Positions 1 through 8,238 of a DNA stretch of 64,000 nt are shown in pieces. This stretch comes from Oscillospiraceae bacterium. Its GTDB lineage: Bacteria; Bacillota; Clostridia; UBA1212. The position numbers were made by a program, and so were the translations under genes. The stretch is taken from positions 78,148-142,147 of the forward strand of contig SVJA01000001.1 in the NCBI GenBank assembly GCA_015069195.1, read 5' to 3'. A model generated the notes under the pieces. It made no database searches. It worked only from the letters and a program-made list of their open reading frames with translations, and was not told the DNA's origin. Every line of letters begins with the position of its first letter. The stretch's first letter is position 1.

Positions 1-767
1 TCCGAATATCGTTCAGTCACAAAATATTCATCGTCGTCGGCATCCACCAGGATAATACCCCAGGTATCCATATCTCTTACTTCGTATGCATCCTCTGCGG
101 ATTTAACAAAAAGACCGACTATGCTGTAACCGCTCTCACCGATATAATTCTTACCGAAAAAACTGCCGTCAGCCAAAGCTGATTTGTACAAAGGTTCTTC
201 TTCCTCTTTGCACACTATATTTTCGAACTCGTCCTCTTTGTCCGAAGCAGTATTCATCGCAGAAATGAAAAGGCCTCTGAAATTTTCGTCGCATAGTCTT
301 ATCATATTGCGGATGCCTTCGCATGATGAATACGGAGAAACAGTAAGTGCGTCAACGCTGAATGTACCTTCTACCAAAGTTCCGCCGTCTTCTGCAACTC
401 CGGCAGCATCTGCCGAAAGATAAGCTCTCGCATACGCTTCGCATTCTTCTTTTGTGCCGCCTCTTTTTCCGTCGGCAATCACAATCAATCCTTTTGTTCT
501 TGCATATTTTACTGTCGCATCAAATGCCACAAATCCGCTTATACCGTAAGCCTCATAATCTGCAATAGGCATCACTATCGCAGGAATAATATCGCAAACC
601 GCATCAATAAAGCCTTTGTTATACATATAAAGAGCCGCACCCAAGCTTTTGCAGCCTTTTTTTATAAAATCCGGAATTTTCTTTACATCAGGGCGCAAAG
701 CAAGTGCCAAATGACTTTTTTTATCTTTGCACGCTTTTACTAATCTATCCGAAAATCTCTCAGTCAT
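1..767 (-). CDS. PyrF-like (OMP decarboxylase family) protein, partial, degenerate active site
   Basis: The gene starts at ATG 767 behind a perfect AAGGAGG site and runs off the left edge, so the C-terminus is missing (255 codons visible). The fold and order of motifs match class 2 orotidine 5'-phosphate decarboxylase, which makes UMP in pyrimidine synthesis: an N-terminal strand corresponding to GLDP, a KP.xAFYE-like segment, and the DxKRGD loop followed by an AYA helix. Key residues are changed: GLDP reads ALRP (Arg25), the catalytic Lys of KPN/Q is Met66 (MPIADYE), and DAKRGD reads DGKRGG (Asp99 and Lys101 kept, second Asp replaced by Gly104). NPYLG is SPYSS. It is therefore probably not an active decarboxylase; it may bind a phosphate ligand or have another role. 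It lies 3' of the lipoprotein gene on the same strand. Confidence 0.7.
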   Translation of the reverse strand, partial: MTERFSDRLVKACKDKKSHLALALRPDVKKIPDFIKKGCKSLGAALYMYNKGFIDAVCDIIPAIVMPIADYEAYGISGFVAFDATVKYARTKGLIVIADGKRGGTKEECEAYARAYLSADAAGVAEDGGTLVEGTFSVDALTVSPYSSCEGIRNMIRLCDENFRGLFISAMNTASDKEDEFENIVCKEEEEPLYKSALADGSFFGKNYIGESGYSIVGLFVKSAEDAYEVRDMDTWGIILVDADDDEYFVTERYS

Positions 768-797
768 AAAATCCTCCTTAAACAGTTACGCCTATTA

Positions 798-1763
798 TCA
801 ATTTGCACTGTTATCTTTAAAACAATTTTCGTCAACATTCACAGCGCCGGGGCAATTTATCGCCTGACCGCCTGCACTTACGGTTGTCATACCGCCCGAA
901 ATTGTAACCGTCTGTAACGATTGGAGCGCATCATCTCCGGCAGTTACATTTACAGTGCCGCCCTCGATACAGAGATATCCCTTCTCAGGTTCAAGATCAT
1001 TTTCTACTTTAACACCGTCATCCTGCGACTCTACATTTACATTTCCGGAATTTACGGCAAGGCTGTCTTTACCCTTTATACCGTTGTTCACCGCAGTAAC
1101 ATTTATTGTACCGGATACAATTTTGAGATCATTTGTAGTAGCTATACCGTTGTTATAATTACCTGTTACGTTAAGAGTGCCCGAACCGTTAAATGTAAGG
1201 TCATCCTTACTGTAAATACACGAATTATGCTCTGCAGCACCTACTGCGTATGTATAGTTTTTTCCGTCAACGAAACTATTTACCGTACCTTTTGCAAGAG
1301 TTACAGATACCTTATCAGCACTTGTCACATAAAGCGCAGAAGAATCTTTACAGGTAACATCGGCACCGTTTAAAACGATATGAACTTTCTCTGTTTTCTC
1401 TACGGAAACTTTTATCTGTCCGTCGCTGAGTGAACCGCTCAGGACGTAAGTACCCTCACGATTTATTGTAAGATCACTTCCGTCAGCCTTCGCACCTAAA
1501 CCGGTAATTTTTATATTATTGTCAGCAAGGGTTATAAAAGTAGATTTTGAATCCCACATAGCATTCAGATCAAATTCGGAATACTTATCAGAAGCAGCGG
1601 CAACGCTTTCCTCTCCGTATACTCCGCCTGTCATTGTCTGACCGTCACCGCTCTGTGCACCGCCAGTATCACCTGTACCGACAGGCTCTCCGCAACCGGC
1701 AAACATACAGACACATATAAGTGCAATAAGCATTGCAACAGATTTTATAAAAATTTTTTTCAT
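798..1763 (-). CDS. Cthe_2159-type carbohydrate-binding domain lipoprotein
   Basis: A 321-residue exported lipoprotein. The first 25 residues are a type II signal peptide ending in the lipobox FAGC, so the mature protein should be anchored to the outer face of the membrane. Residues about 75-310 consist of short beta-strand repeats rich in Asn, Gly, Thr and Val (INREGTYVLSG, then units such as GGTVNVTAGDDALQS), the pattern of the right-handed beta-helix family PF14262 (Cthe_2159), described as acidic-polysaccharide binding. It is short for the family, with only one set of coils. GGAGGT precedes the ATG at good spacing. The partial PyrF-like gene follows 30 bases downstream on the same strand. 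The bound sugar cannot be told from sequence. Confidence 0.8.
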   Translation of the reverse strand: MKKIFIKSVAMLIALICVCMFAGCGEPVGTGDTGGAQSGDGQTMTGGVYGEESVAAASDKYSEFDLNAMWDSKSTFITLADNNIKITGLGAKADGSDLTINREGTYVLSGSLSDGQIKVSVEKTEKVHIVLNGADVTCKDSSALYVTSADKVSVTLAKGTVNSFVDGKNYTYAVGAAEHNSCIYSKDDLTFNGSGTLNVTGNYNNGIATTNDLKIVSGTINVTAVNNGIKGKDSLAVNSGNVNVESQDDGVKVENDLEPEKGYLCIEGGTVNVTAGDDALQSLQTVTISGGMTTVSAGGQAINCPGAVNVDENCFKDNSAN

Positions 1764-1865
1764 ATCTTTTACCTCCGATATGTCGATCTTAATAAATCAC
1801 ACTTTATTATATAATAAAGTTCAATAAATGTAAATTTAGATTAACGGTTTTATGAATAAAATAAC

Positions 1866-1902
1866 GCCGCCGCTGCCTCTATCGACCAAGGGCAGCGACG
1901 GC
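1866..1902 (-). terminator. Hairpin terminator after the hydroxyacid dehydrogenase gene
   Basis: Twelve-base arms (1866-1877 and 1891-1902) pair with a single position that is G-U on the minus-strand RNA; the loop is 13 bases. It lies about 40 bases past the dehydrogenase stop. The sequence after the stem on the minus strand is T-rich but not a clean U run. Confidence 0.6.
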
Positions 1903-1942
1903 AACCAATCAATTACCTTTTATAAATTGCTATTTTATTTTG

Positions 1943-2902
1943 TTATACTATTCTGTTTCGTCTTTCTCCGGCAAAAAATGATTTAATATTTTTTGCCACT
2001 TCGCTCAAGCATCTATTCCTCGCTTCATAAGCACCCCACGCCATATGCGGGGTAAGACATACATTAGGGAAACATTTTATACGATTGTATGGATGATTTT
2101 CACTAAAAGGTTCTACAGAATATACATCACATCCGAAAGCACCTATTTTACCGTTTAAAACAGCATCGGCAACAGCCTGCTCGTCAACAACTGCTCCTCG
2201 TGCAACATTCACTAAAATTACACTATTTTTCATTAATGCAATTTTAGCTTTATCTATAAGACTTCTTGTTTCATCATTTAACGGAGTATGTAAAGTTACT
2301 ACGTCAGATTGTCTGCAAAGTTCGTCAATCGAAACGCACTCTACGCCATACTCGGGAGTTCTTTTGTTTACAAGCACTCGGCAACCGAAAGCCTCTGCAA
2401 CCTTTGCCACCTGTTTACCTATTCCTCCGTAGCCTATAATACCCCAAGTTTTACCGCAAAGCTCATGATATGTAGGAGAAAGATGATTTTGGACACCGCC
2501 TGCAGTATATTTTCCTGAATTTACGTAGTCGGTATATTCATTTAAGTGCACAGAAAGAGAAAGAACCATCGCCGCAGTAAGCTGAGCGACGCTGTGTGAT
2601 GAATATCCTGCGACATTACATACAGCAATATTGTTTTCTCGGCAATATTCAAGGTCTATGTTGTCATATCCTGTTGCGGCAACACAAATCACCTTGAGAT
2701 TCTTTGCAAAAGGTAAATTCGTTCTGTCAAGTTTTACTTTATTGAGGACTACTGCATCACATTCTGCTATACGAACGGAAACGACCTCGGGTGAGGTCAT
2801 TTCGTATTTGCACACTTCGCCTACATCATACAGCGGTGTCAAATCAATATCCTTTCCCAAGGTCGCTGAATCTAAAATTGTTATTTTTATTTTCTTCTCC
2901 AT
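1943..2902 (-). CDS. D-isomer-specific 2-hydroxyacid dehydrogenase
   Basis: A 319-residue NAD-dependent oxidoreductase. The Rossmann motif GYGGIG is near residue 157. The family's catalytic triad is visible: Arg in VNVARGAVVD, Glu in YSVEP and His in TPHMAW. Length is normal for glycerate/hydroxypyruvate reductases and related phosphoglycerate dehydrogenases; there is no ACT domain, so it is not a long SerA. It most resembles the glycerate dehydrogenase branch, but the substrate is uncertain. The ribosome site before the ATG is weak (GAGAA). The GH28-like gene ends 18 bases upstream on the same strand, so the two are probably co-transcribed; a role in catabolism of sugar acids released by the glycosidase is possible but inferred. 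Confidence 0.85.
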   Translation of the reverse strand: MEKKIKITILDSATLGKDIDLTPLYDVGEVCKYEMTSPEVVSVRIAECDAVVLNKVKLDRTNLPFAKNLKVICVAATGYDNIDLEYCRENNIAVCNVAGYSSHSVAQLTAAMVLSLSVHLNEYTDYVNSGKYTAGGVQNHLSPTYHELCGKTWGIIGYGGIGKQVAKVAEAFGCRVLVNKRTPEYGVECVSIDELCRQSDVVTLHTPLNDETRSLIDKAKIALMKNSVILVNVARGAVVDEQAVADAVLNGKIGAFGCDVYSVEPFSENHPYNRIKCFPNVCLTPHMAWGAYEARNRCLSEVAKNIKSFFAGERRNRIV

Positions 2903-2920
2903 TATAAAATTCTCACATTT

Positions 2921-4366
2921 TTAAGAAACAAATATCTTTGTAACGTTCGGATCCGGTGTGTATGTCATCTCACTCAAATCGAGAATCTTTTTACCGTTTA
3001 CATAAAGTCCGTCAATAAAGAAGTCGTACGGCACAGCATCAGCAGATCTTGAGCCTATGTGTATGCACGGCATCGGCAATCCGTCATCCAAATATACGTT
3101 TATGTTTTTATATATTATGCCATGAGTGATTCCGAATGTATTTATTTCTTCTTCAGTTGCATTAGGCAATATAAACTTAAAGTTGTCAGCAAAGATAAGA
3201 TACGGCATACCGACACGACCGTGTGCTTCGTATTTCATTTCATCAGATTCCTGATAAACTTCCTGCATGCATTTGTTTGAATACTCTACATTTATGTTTT
3301 CAAATCTGATATGCGAAATTTCCGCTACTCCGCCATTCTGTATATCTATACATGATGCCGAACTGTGTACGAGTTCACAATTTCTGAATTCTATGTTCGA
3401 AAATTCCGTACAATATGTTTCGATACCGATTTCGATATTTCTTCCCCAACCACACCACATTACGCAATTGTCTACCAAAATATGACCTACAGGCAAATGT
3501 CTGTAATCAGGAATACCTTTTATCGTAATAACATCATCAAACGCTCTGATAAAAGAGTTTTTAACAACTACATCTTTACTGTTGCAAATATCTACGCCGT
3601 CAGTATTATAACGCCACTGACCTATGATTTTGACACCATCAATATGTACAAGATTACAACCGAAAAGGCTAATTACCCATATCGCAGAGTTACGCAATAT
3701 GACACCTTCGATAGATATATCGCTGCAGTCATAGAATTTTATATTTCCCTTTGTGCTGGAAAGATAACAGTGCTCTATAAGACGTTCCTCATAAGTTCCG
3801 TCAATGATACCCTGACCGAAAATCTTTATATCATGTACGCCTTCTCCCATAAACGAACCGTTTACGACAGCTTCTTTGTCGACATATACTCTGTCGCCGC
3901 TTTTAAGTCTTACAAGACCGGGATAGTGTACACCCGGACCGTAATAATATGTAGCACTTCCCGCATCCGGATAATCGTTCGGTTTGTTTACAAATATATG
4001 AAGAGCCTGATGTTCGTCATCCAGTTCGAGAACATACTGACCGCACTCTGTTATCTCCATAACAACCGTAGTACCCTCGGAACTGACGGATACATTTTTA
4101 GACAACGGTCTTACAATAGCTTTCTCAAAAGACTTCTGACACTCTATAGTCAATGTCACTTTTTCGTCAGCCTCAAAGCTGATGAAAGCAGCCAACTCAG
4201 ATTGATCGATCGATCTCTGTTTTCCGGGCCATGCTCTGTTAAAAGGCATAGCAGAAACTCTGGCAGGATGCACATCGCAATCAATACCGTTAACTTTTAC
4301 TTTATATAAATCAGTAATATCCCTTGAACCATCAGGTGCTGCGGGACTTTTTGCCAAACGTATCAT
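2921..4366 (-). CDS. GH28-like right-handed beta-helix glycosidase
   Basis: A 481-residue protein. An N-terminal beta-sandwich of about 140 residues is followed by a parallel beta-helix of the polygalacturonase type. The GH28 motifs NTDG (Asn254-Gly257, followed by VDI) and the paired Asp (277-278, FDDVITIKG) are present, but the family GHG motif is replaced by WGRNIEIGIET. The N-terminal layout recalls GH49 dextranases of the same clan. No signal peptide is seen, so it probably acts inside the cell on short oligosaccharides. The reading frame extends up to a TTG at 4402, but the ATG at 4366 has GGGGGT about ten bases upstream and is preferred. Substrate is unknown; uronic-acid oligomers are a guess. 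Confidence 0.75.
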   Translation of the reverse strand: MIRLAKSPAAPDGSRDITDLYKVKVNGIDCDVHPARVSAMPFNRAWPGKQRSIDQSELAAFISFEADEKVTLTIECQKSFEKAIVRPLSKNVSVSSEGTTVVMEITECGQYVLELDDEHQALHIFVNKPNDYPDAGSATYYYGPGVHYPGLVRLKSGDRVYVDKEAVVNGSFMGEGVHDIKIFGQGIIDGTYEERLIEHCYLSSTKGNIKFYDCSDISIEGVILRNSAIWVISLFGCNLVHIDGVKIIGQWRYNTDGVDICNSKDVVVKNSFIRAFDDVITIKGIPDYRHLPVGHILVDNCVMWCGWGRNIEIGIETYCTEFSNIEFRNCELVHSSASCIDIQNGGVAEISHIRFENINVEYSNKCMQEVYQESDEMKYEAHGRVGMPYLIFADNFKFILPNATEEEINTFGITHGIIYKNINVYLDDGLPMPCIHIGSRSADAVPYDFFIDGLYVNGKKILDLSEMTYTPDPNVTKIFVS

Positions 4367-4440
4367 TTTAAAATTTACCCCCGAAGGATTTTTATACCAC
4401 AAACGTGGTTATTATAAAGCTTATATATTTTTTTGCAACA

Positions 4441-5472
4441 TTATTTTTTCTTAAATCTTATATTCTCGCCTATAAATTTCAAGCTTGTAAATTCAGCGTA
4501 AATTCTGGAAGCAATTCGCTCGTCATAATAGCGGAACATATTTTTCTGTGACAAATTCGTCGATATAACAGTACGCAAACCTTTTCCGTACTTCCGACTT
4601 CTCTCATTTAATATTTCAAGAAGCTCCTGATACTTTGTATCACTCTGCTTTTCTGTACCGAGATCATCAATTATCAGGACATCAATATTTCGTACCAAAT
4701 CACAAAACTCTTGTTTTTCTATGCGTTGTTCATCATTTACAGTAATCGCGGTAGCTTTTGATAGCATCGAAGGCGCAGATACATACAGCACAGGAATACC
4801 TTTTTTTATAAGATCGCAAGCGATCGCATTACACATAAAGCTTTTTCCGACGCCGGATTTTCCCCACATAAGCAAGTTTCGGTTTTCGCTCTTACCGAAA
4901 TTCTCTGTAAAGCTACGGCATTTTTCAAGAACGGCACTCATATATTCTGCAGGAGACATCGGTGCTATGGCGTTTTTGTCTTTTATATCATCTTCGTCAT
5001 TAGGGTCCAACGTATACACATCTGTTCTGAAGGTCTCAAATGTGCCGAGTTGTTCGGTTATCGCAAAATTCTCTGCGAGTTTATCGGCAAGAAGTTGTCT
5101 GTAACATTGGCATCTTACTGATTTTCCGCTTTCTTCCGTAAAAAAACCTTCATCTCTGCAAACACCGCATGTATATACATCATCAAAAAAGCCTTCGGGC
5201 ATATTTTTAAACAGCAATTCTTTTTCATTGAGTAATCCATTCAGTTCATCCTGCACGGACTTATACTCACCGGAATTCTTACCTTTGAATGCTGTTCTGC
5301 CGAGTTGCAAACCCTTTTTTCTTATTTCTTCACTAAGTTCTTTGTAACCTGTGATATTTTCTTCCGCATAAGCAATACGTTCTGCTTTTAAGCGAGAAGC
5401 TTTTGCCTTTCTGTCTGCGATGACCGAAGCAATAATTCCGTGAATATTTTTCATGTTCTTTTCAGCCATCAT
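4441..5472 (-). CDS. DnaC/DnaI-like replication ATPase
   Basis: A 343-residue AAA+ ATPase of the helicase-loader type. The N-terminal third is charged and helical and carries a zinc-binding cluster (CGVCRDEG...CQC, about residues 100-125). The ATPase domain has Walker A GKSGVGKS and Walker B VLIIDDLGTE, and ends with the sensor segment STNLS and an Arg finger region (IASRIY). It should load the replicative helicase together with a DnaD-like protein. ATG 5472 sits five bases after GGGAGGA and overlaps the stop codon of the upstream DnaD-like gene; the in-frame GTG at 5487 overlaps that ribosome site and is less likely. Known chromosomal DnaI proteins in Clostridia share this layout. Confidence 0.85.
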   Translation of the reverse strand: MMAEKNMKNIHGIIASVIADRKAKASRLKAERIAYAEENITGYKELSEEIRKKGLQLGRTAFKGKNSGEYKSVQDELNGLLNEKELLFKNMPEGFFDDVYTCGVCRDEGFFTEESGKSVRCQCYRQLLADKLAENFAITEQLGTFETFRTDVYTLDPNDEDDIKDKNAIAPMSPAEYMSAVLEKCRSFTENFGKSENRNLLMWGKSGVGKSFMCNAIACDLIKKGIPVLYVSAPSMLSKATAITVNDEQRIEKQEFCDLVRNIDVLIIDDLGTEKQSDTKYQELLEILNERSRKYGKGLRTVISTNLSQKNMFRYYDERIASRIYAEFTSLKFIGENIRFKKK

Positions 5473-6490
5473 TGCTTCCTCCCGCACTTTTCAGCTCATC
5501 AATACCGACACCTGATATTTTATCAAAAAAGCTGTCATCATATTTGCGCTGTTCAAAATTACTTCTTATGGCATCACCTTGTACACTTTGTATTTTCGGC
5601 TTTTCAGTTGACTTTCCCGTATACTGCTTTTTACGCTGTGCCTCATACTCTTCTATTGCAGTAACGGTTTTAAGGTCATTTCTGTACCAATCCGATATAA
5701 TCGCATCAAATGTACCGAGTGTAGCGTTTGTCCTGTAAACAGACTTTTTCAGAGCAATCTCCACAATCGTCATCGTATATCCGTATGTAAAGTACCATTT
5801 CTTTATGATACTCTCTTCGTATTCATTGAAGTATCTCTTTATGTTGAGCTTCTTTGCAATCATACTTCTCATCTTGCAGTACTCGTCATAATCCTCAAGA
5901 TACTTGCCCAAATCGCCGCCCGTTTTTATGCCCTGCTTGTGCCATTCTTCCGCAACAGCTCTGACATACGCCTTTGTCATACTTCTGTTCATCTCACAAT
6001 GCTGGAAAAGCATAAATATAACGTCCGATGAAAAGCTGAATTTTTCCTGCCACAGTTCTATCTGATTCACCCACGACGGAGGCATATTTCCGCCGAAAAA
6101 TCTGTCACTCACAGACTTCATCATCTGAACGTGTTCTTTTCTCTTTTCATCAGATAAATTGCTTTGAAGCGGATTTTTAGCGGTTCTGAGCGTATAACTT
6201 TTATTAAGTTCATTGAGCGCCAAATCATTTATAACGACCACGCCTGCCTGCACAGTAAGCAAATCACTCGCCTGAAGCATTACAAAGCAATCCTCGAGGA
6301 CATTTTGCTCCATACGAAGGTCACCCGCCAATGAATCAAATGTAAATTCCTTTCCTTCTGATGTCAGATACAGGCAATACAAATATACTTTTACACACTG
6401 CGGACTGAGTATCGGCAGATAGTCGGTAAAAAACAATTTATTCAATTCTATATTTTCGAACATCGGATTGTTCACTTTTTCAAATTTCAT
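5462..6490 (-). CDS. DnaD-like primosome protein
   Basis: A 342-residue protein with an N-terminal winged-helix region (about residues 15-100) and a C-terminal DnaB_2/DnaD domain (about residues 220-285, around IIKKWYFTYGYTMTIVEIAL and the following YxxxILxxW-like stretch, here FDAIISDWY). DnaD acts in primosome assembly at oriC and at stalled forks in low-GC Gram-positive bacteria. Its stop overlaps the start of the DnaC-like ATPase, so the pair is translationally coupled, which supports a joint function in helicase loading. GAGGT lies seven bases before the ATG. The surrounding genes are not phage-like, so a housekeeping copy is likely. Confidence 0.85.
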   Translation of the reverse strand: MKFEKVNNPMFENIELNKLFFTDYLPILSPQCVKVYLYCLYLTSEGKEFTFDSLAGDLRMEQNVLEDCFVMLQASDLLTVQAGVVVINDLALNELNKSYTLRTAKNPLQSNLSDEKRKEHVQMMKSVSDRFFGGNMPPSWVNQIELWQEKFSFSSDVIFMLFQHCEMNRSMTKAYVRAVAEEWHKQGIKTGGDLGKYLEDYDEYCKMRSMIAKKLNIKRYFNEYEESIIKKWYFTYGYTMTIVEIALKKSVYRTNATLGTFDAIISDWYRNDLKTVTAIEEYEAQRKKQYTGKSTEKPKIQSVQGDAIRSNFEQRKYDDSFFDKISGVGIDELKSAGGSNDG

Positions 6491-6503
6491 TAATGTACCT
6501 CGT

Positions 6504-7400
6504 TTAAGCTATAGCAGATGTAAATACCTTTTCTGCATGGACAACCAATCGTCCGTTATCGTAATCATATTTATGACAAGTAGAAAGTGTAAGTATAACA
6601 TCGTCACTCGTCAGCTCAGTATCAGCCGCATACATAGAACTTTTCTGCAAGCCTTTTATAAATTCTAAATAGTTGTCATCATTTACAAAACCTGTCTGAA
6701 TGTAGTAGTTATCTGTCGTAGTTTCGTATACGGAAAAAATCTTCCATGCAGTAACTTCTGTGTCTGTATATGTGTAAATCATACGGTGTTTGTCATAGTA
6801 GGACTTTGTCGAATATTTTTTCAAAGTGCCGAACATTGTACCGTTCTGCATATTGTGACCGTAAACGATATTGTTTCCGTACGACATATCAGGCATATTT
6901 CTGTAATCCAGGAATACCGTGCCGGAAAGATTGGTCTTTCCGTTTATGTTTTTTCTCAGGTAATATTCATTATCTGCAGCCTGAACGACGGGGTAACTTA
7001 TACTTGTACCGTCAATATACAGCCAGAAAACAAAATCGCCGTATGTTTCCGAAAGACTTTTTATACTGTCAATAGACGATAAAACGGGATAGGTAAAACG
7101 CTGCTCACCGGAATCGTTCTCGGTGTCCTCGATAGGATACTTCGGAACTTCTCTGCCGGTATCATCTGTAGTTTTGTCATCGGACGGTTTGAACTCAATA
7201 CCAAACTCATCAACAATGGATTGGTTAAGCTCAATATCCTCTATATATCCGGAGGCATAATTGCTGAGAACTGCAAGTGAACAAAACATAATAACGAATG
7301 CCACAGCTCGCACAAGCGAATTGAAGTCCGGAAGATTATTCTTTTTTTTGCGTGAAATCTTCTTGGTTTGCTTCACAGGTAATTCCGGGCGTTTTTGCAT
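6504..7400 (-). CDS. srtB: Class B sortase
   Basis: A 298-residue membrane-anchored transpeptidase that links surface proteins to the cell wall. A basic cytoplasmic start (KKISRKKKN) is followed by one membrane segment (about residues 30-50) and an extracellular sortase domain. The catalytic His is in YGHNM, the catalytic Cys in LSTC, and the Arg follows in GRLVVHA. The spacing and the extra helices between strands fit class B rather than class A. AGGAGGT precedes the ATG. No substrate with a recognisable NPxTG-type sorting signal is present in the window. It lies just upstream of the dnaD-like gene with a 13-base gap and may be co-transcribed with it. Confidence 0.92.
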   Translation of the reverse strand: MQKRPELPVKQTKKISRKKKNNLPDFNSLVRAVAFVIMFCSLAVLSNYASGYIEDIELNQSIVDEFGIEFKPSDDKTTDDTGREVPKYPIEDTENDSGEQRFTYPVLSSIDSIKSLSETYGDFVFWLYIDGTSISYPVVQAADNEYYLRKNINGKTNLSGTVFLDYRNMPDMSYGNNIVYGHNMQNGTMFGTLKKYSTKSYYDKHRMIYTYTDTEVTAWKIFSVYETTTDNYYIQTGFVNDDNYLEFIKGLQKSSMYAADTELTSDDVILTLSTCHKYDYDNGRLVVHAEKVFTSAIA

Positions 7401-7464
7401 ACCCTCAACCTCCTAAAAACAATAAGTCAATCTATTTTACAACAGTATACCCTTGGCGGTCAAT

Positions 7465-7533
7465 TAAATTTCCTACTAAAGATGCTGAAATTTGCCCGAT
7501 ATCAAATTATCAGCATCTTTAGTAGGAAATTTA
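7465..7533. repeat. Long hairpin with conserved CCCGATAT loop (copy 1)
   Basis: Perfect 24-base arms (7465-7488 and 7510-7533) flank an inner 6-bp stem (AATTTG 7489-7494 with CAAATT 7503-7508), an 8-base loop CCCGATAT (7495-7502) and a single bulged base (7509). The same architecture recurs at 60726-60795 with different stem sequence. On the minus strand it lies in three degenerate tandem units of about 71 bases (roughly 7637 down to 7465) sharing CTTATAAATTTCCT and ATATCG. It sits between the lipoprotein terminator and the sortase gene. Function unknown. Confidence 0.8.
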
Positions 7534-7558
7534 TAAGAAGTTTATGGAATTTGGTAGA

Positions 7559-7580
7559 AAATCGACTCGATATTCGATTT
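7559..7580. repeat. Degenerate short copy of the CCCGATAY hairpin
   Basis: A 7-bp stem (AAATCGA 7559-7565 with TCGATTT 7574-7580) carries an 8-base loop CTCGATAT, one base different from copy 1. It belongs to the neighbouring tandem unit of the same array. The whole stretch 7401-7747 has no gene; besides these hairpins and one terminator nothing else was recognised. Confidence 0.55.
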
Positions 7581-7644
7581 ATCGCAACATCGGCAGGAAA
7601 TTTATAAGAAATGTCAGATAATTGGTATAAATTTGCCCAAAATC

Positions 7645-7707
7645 AAAAGCCCCTGAAATATTTCAAAACCGTGAGATAACGATTCATGAAATATTTCAGA
7701 GGCTTTT
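7645..7707 (-). terminator. Hairpin terminator of the small lipoprotein gene
   Basis: Arms of 21 bases (7645-7665 and 7687-7707) pair with one G-U on the minus strand; the loop is 21 bases. The minus-strand RNA then reads UUUUGAUUUU. It lies about 40 bases past the stop of the lipoprotein gene at 7748. Confidence 0.7.
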
Positions 7708-7747
7708 CAGATATAATATTTTTTTACTTTTAATCAATGATCAGATA

Positions 7748-8128
7748 TCATCGAGGTCGCAACTCTTTAACCATCGAATTCACAAGTTGATACTGTTCAT
7801 AAGGAATACAAAGGTCACGATTGCGACTCTCATCGCGGAATACACCCATATCAGAATACAATATCGTTCTGTCTCCTACCGAAAAGCTGTACTGAAACCG
7901 AGCTTTGATATCACGATCTTCCCACTCTTGCAGATTAATCATATCAAGGATAATATCCGTATCGGTATCACTTAAAACAATAGTTTTTTCCGGATTTTCC
8001 CGATAGGCAACGCTTATACTTTCGGCACTATAAATCACATTTTCAGGCTCATTATCAGAATTACAAGCACAAAGAATAAGTATAACCAACAAAGGCAAGA
8101 ATAAAAGAACGATTTTTTTCTTTTTCAT
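7748..8128 (-). CDS. Small lipoprotein, function unknown
   Basis: A 126-residue protein whose first 22 residues form a type II signal peptide (four Lys, a Leu/Ile run, lipobox ILCAC), giving a membrane-anchored mature domain of about 105 residues with mixed beta strands. I do not recognise the family. ATG 8128 has GGGGTG at suitable distance; the longer in-frame extension to 8281 lacks a ribosome site, is very basic, and would run through the upstream gene's terminator, so it was not used. It has its own terminator at 7645-7707 and is probably expressed alone. Confidence 0.75.
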   Translation of the reverse strand: MKKKKIVLLFLPLLVILILCACNSDNEPENVIYSAESISVAYRENPEKTIVLSDTDTDIILDMINLQEWEDRDIKARFQYSFSVGDRTILYSDMGVFRDESRNRDLCIPYEQYQLVNSMVKELRPR

Positions 8129-8184
8129 GCAAATATCACCCCGTAATCTCCCTATCATCTGTATCACAATATACCTACACAAAA

Positions 8185-8218
8185 AAAGAGGACATCCTAC
8201 AAATCGGATATCCTCTTT
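8185..8218 (-). terminator. Intrinsic terminator of the CD1247-like gene
   Basis: Arms of 13 bases (8185-8197 and 8206-8218), one G-U pair on the minus strand, 8-base loop, followed on the minus strand by a run of U residues. It starts 20 bases after the stop at 8239. Confidence 0.85.
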
Positions 8219-8238
8219 CAAAAAATCGAATTTTAAAA

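Noticed and set aside
3365-4309. 314-codon plus-strand frame opposite the GH28-like gene
   Set aside because: Antisense shadow with atypical composition and no ribosome site.
5462-6490. DnaD/DnaC pair as sign of a prophage
   Set aside because: No integrase, capsid or lysis genes are near, and Clostridial chromosomes commonly carry such a pair.
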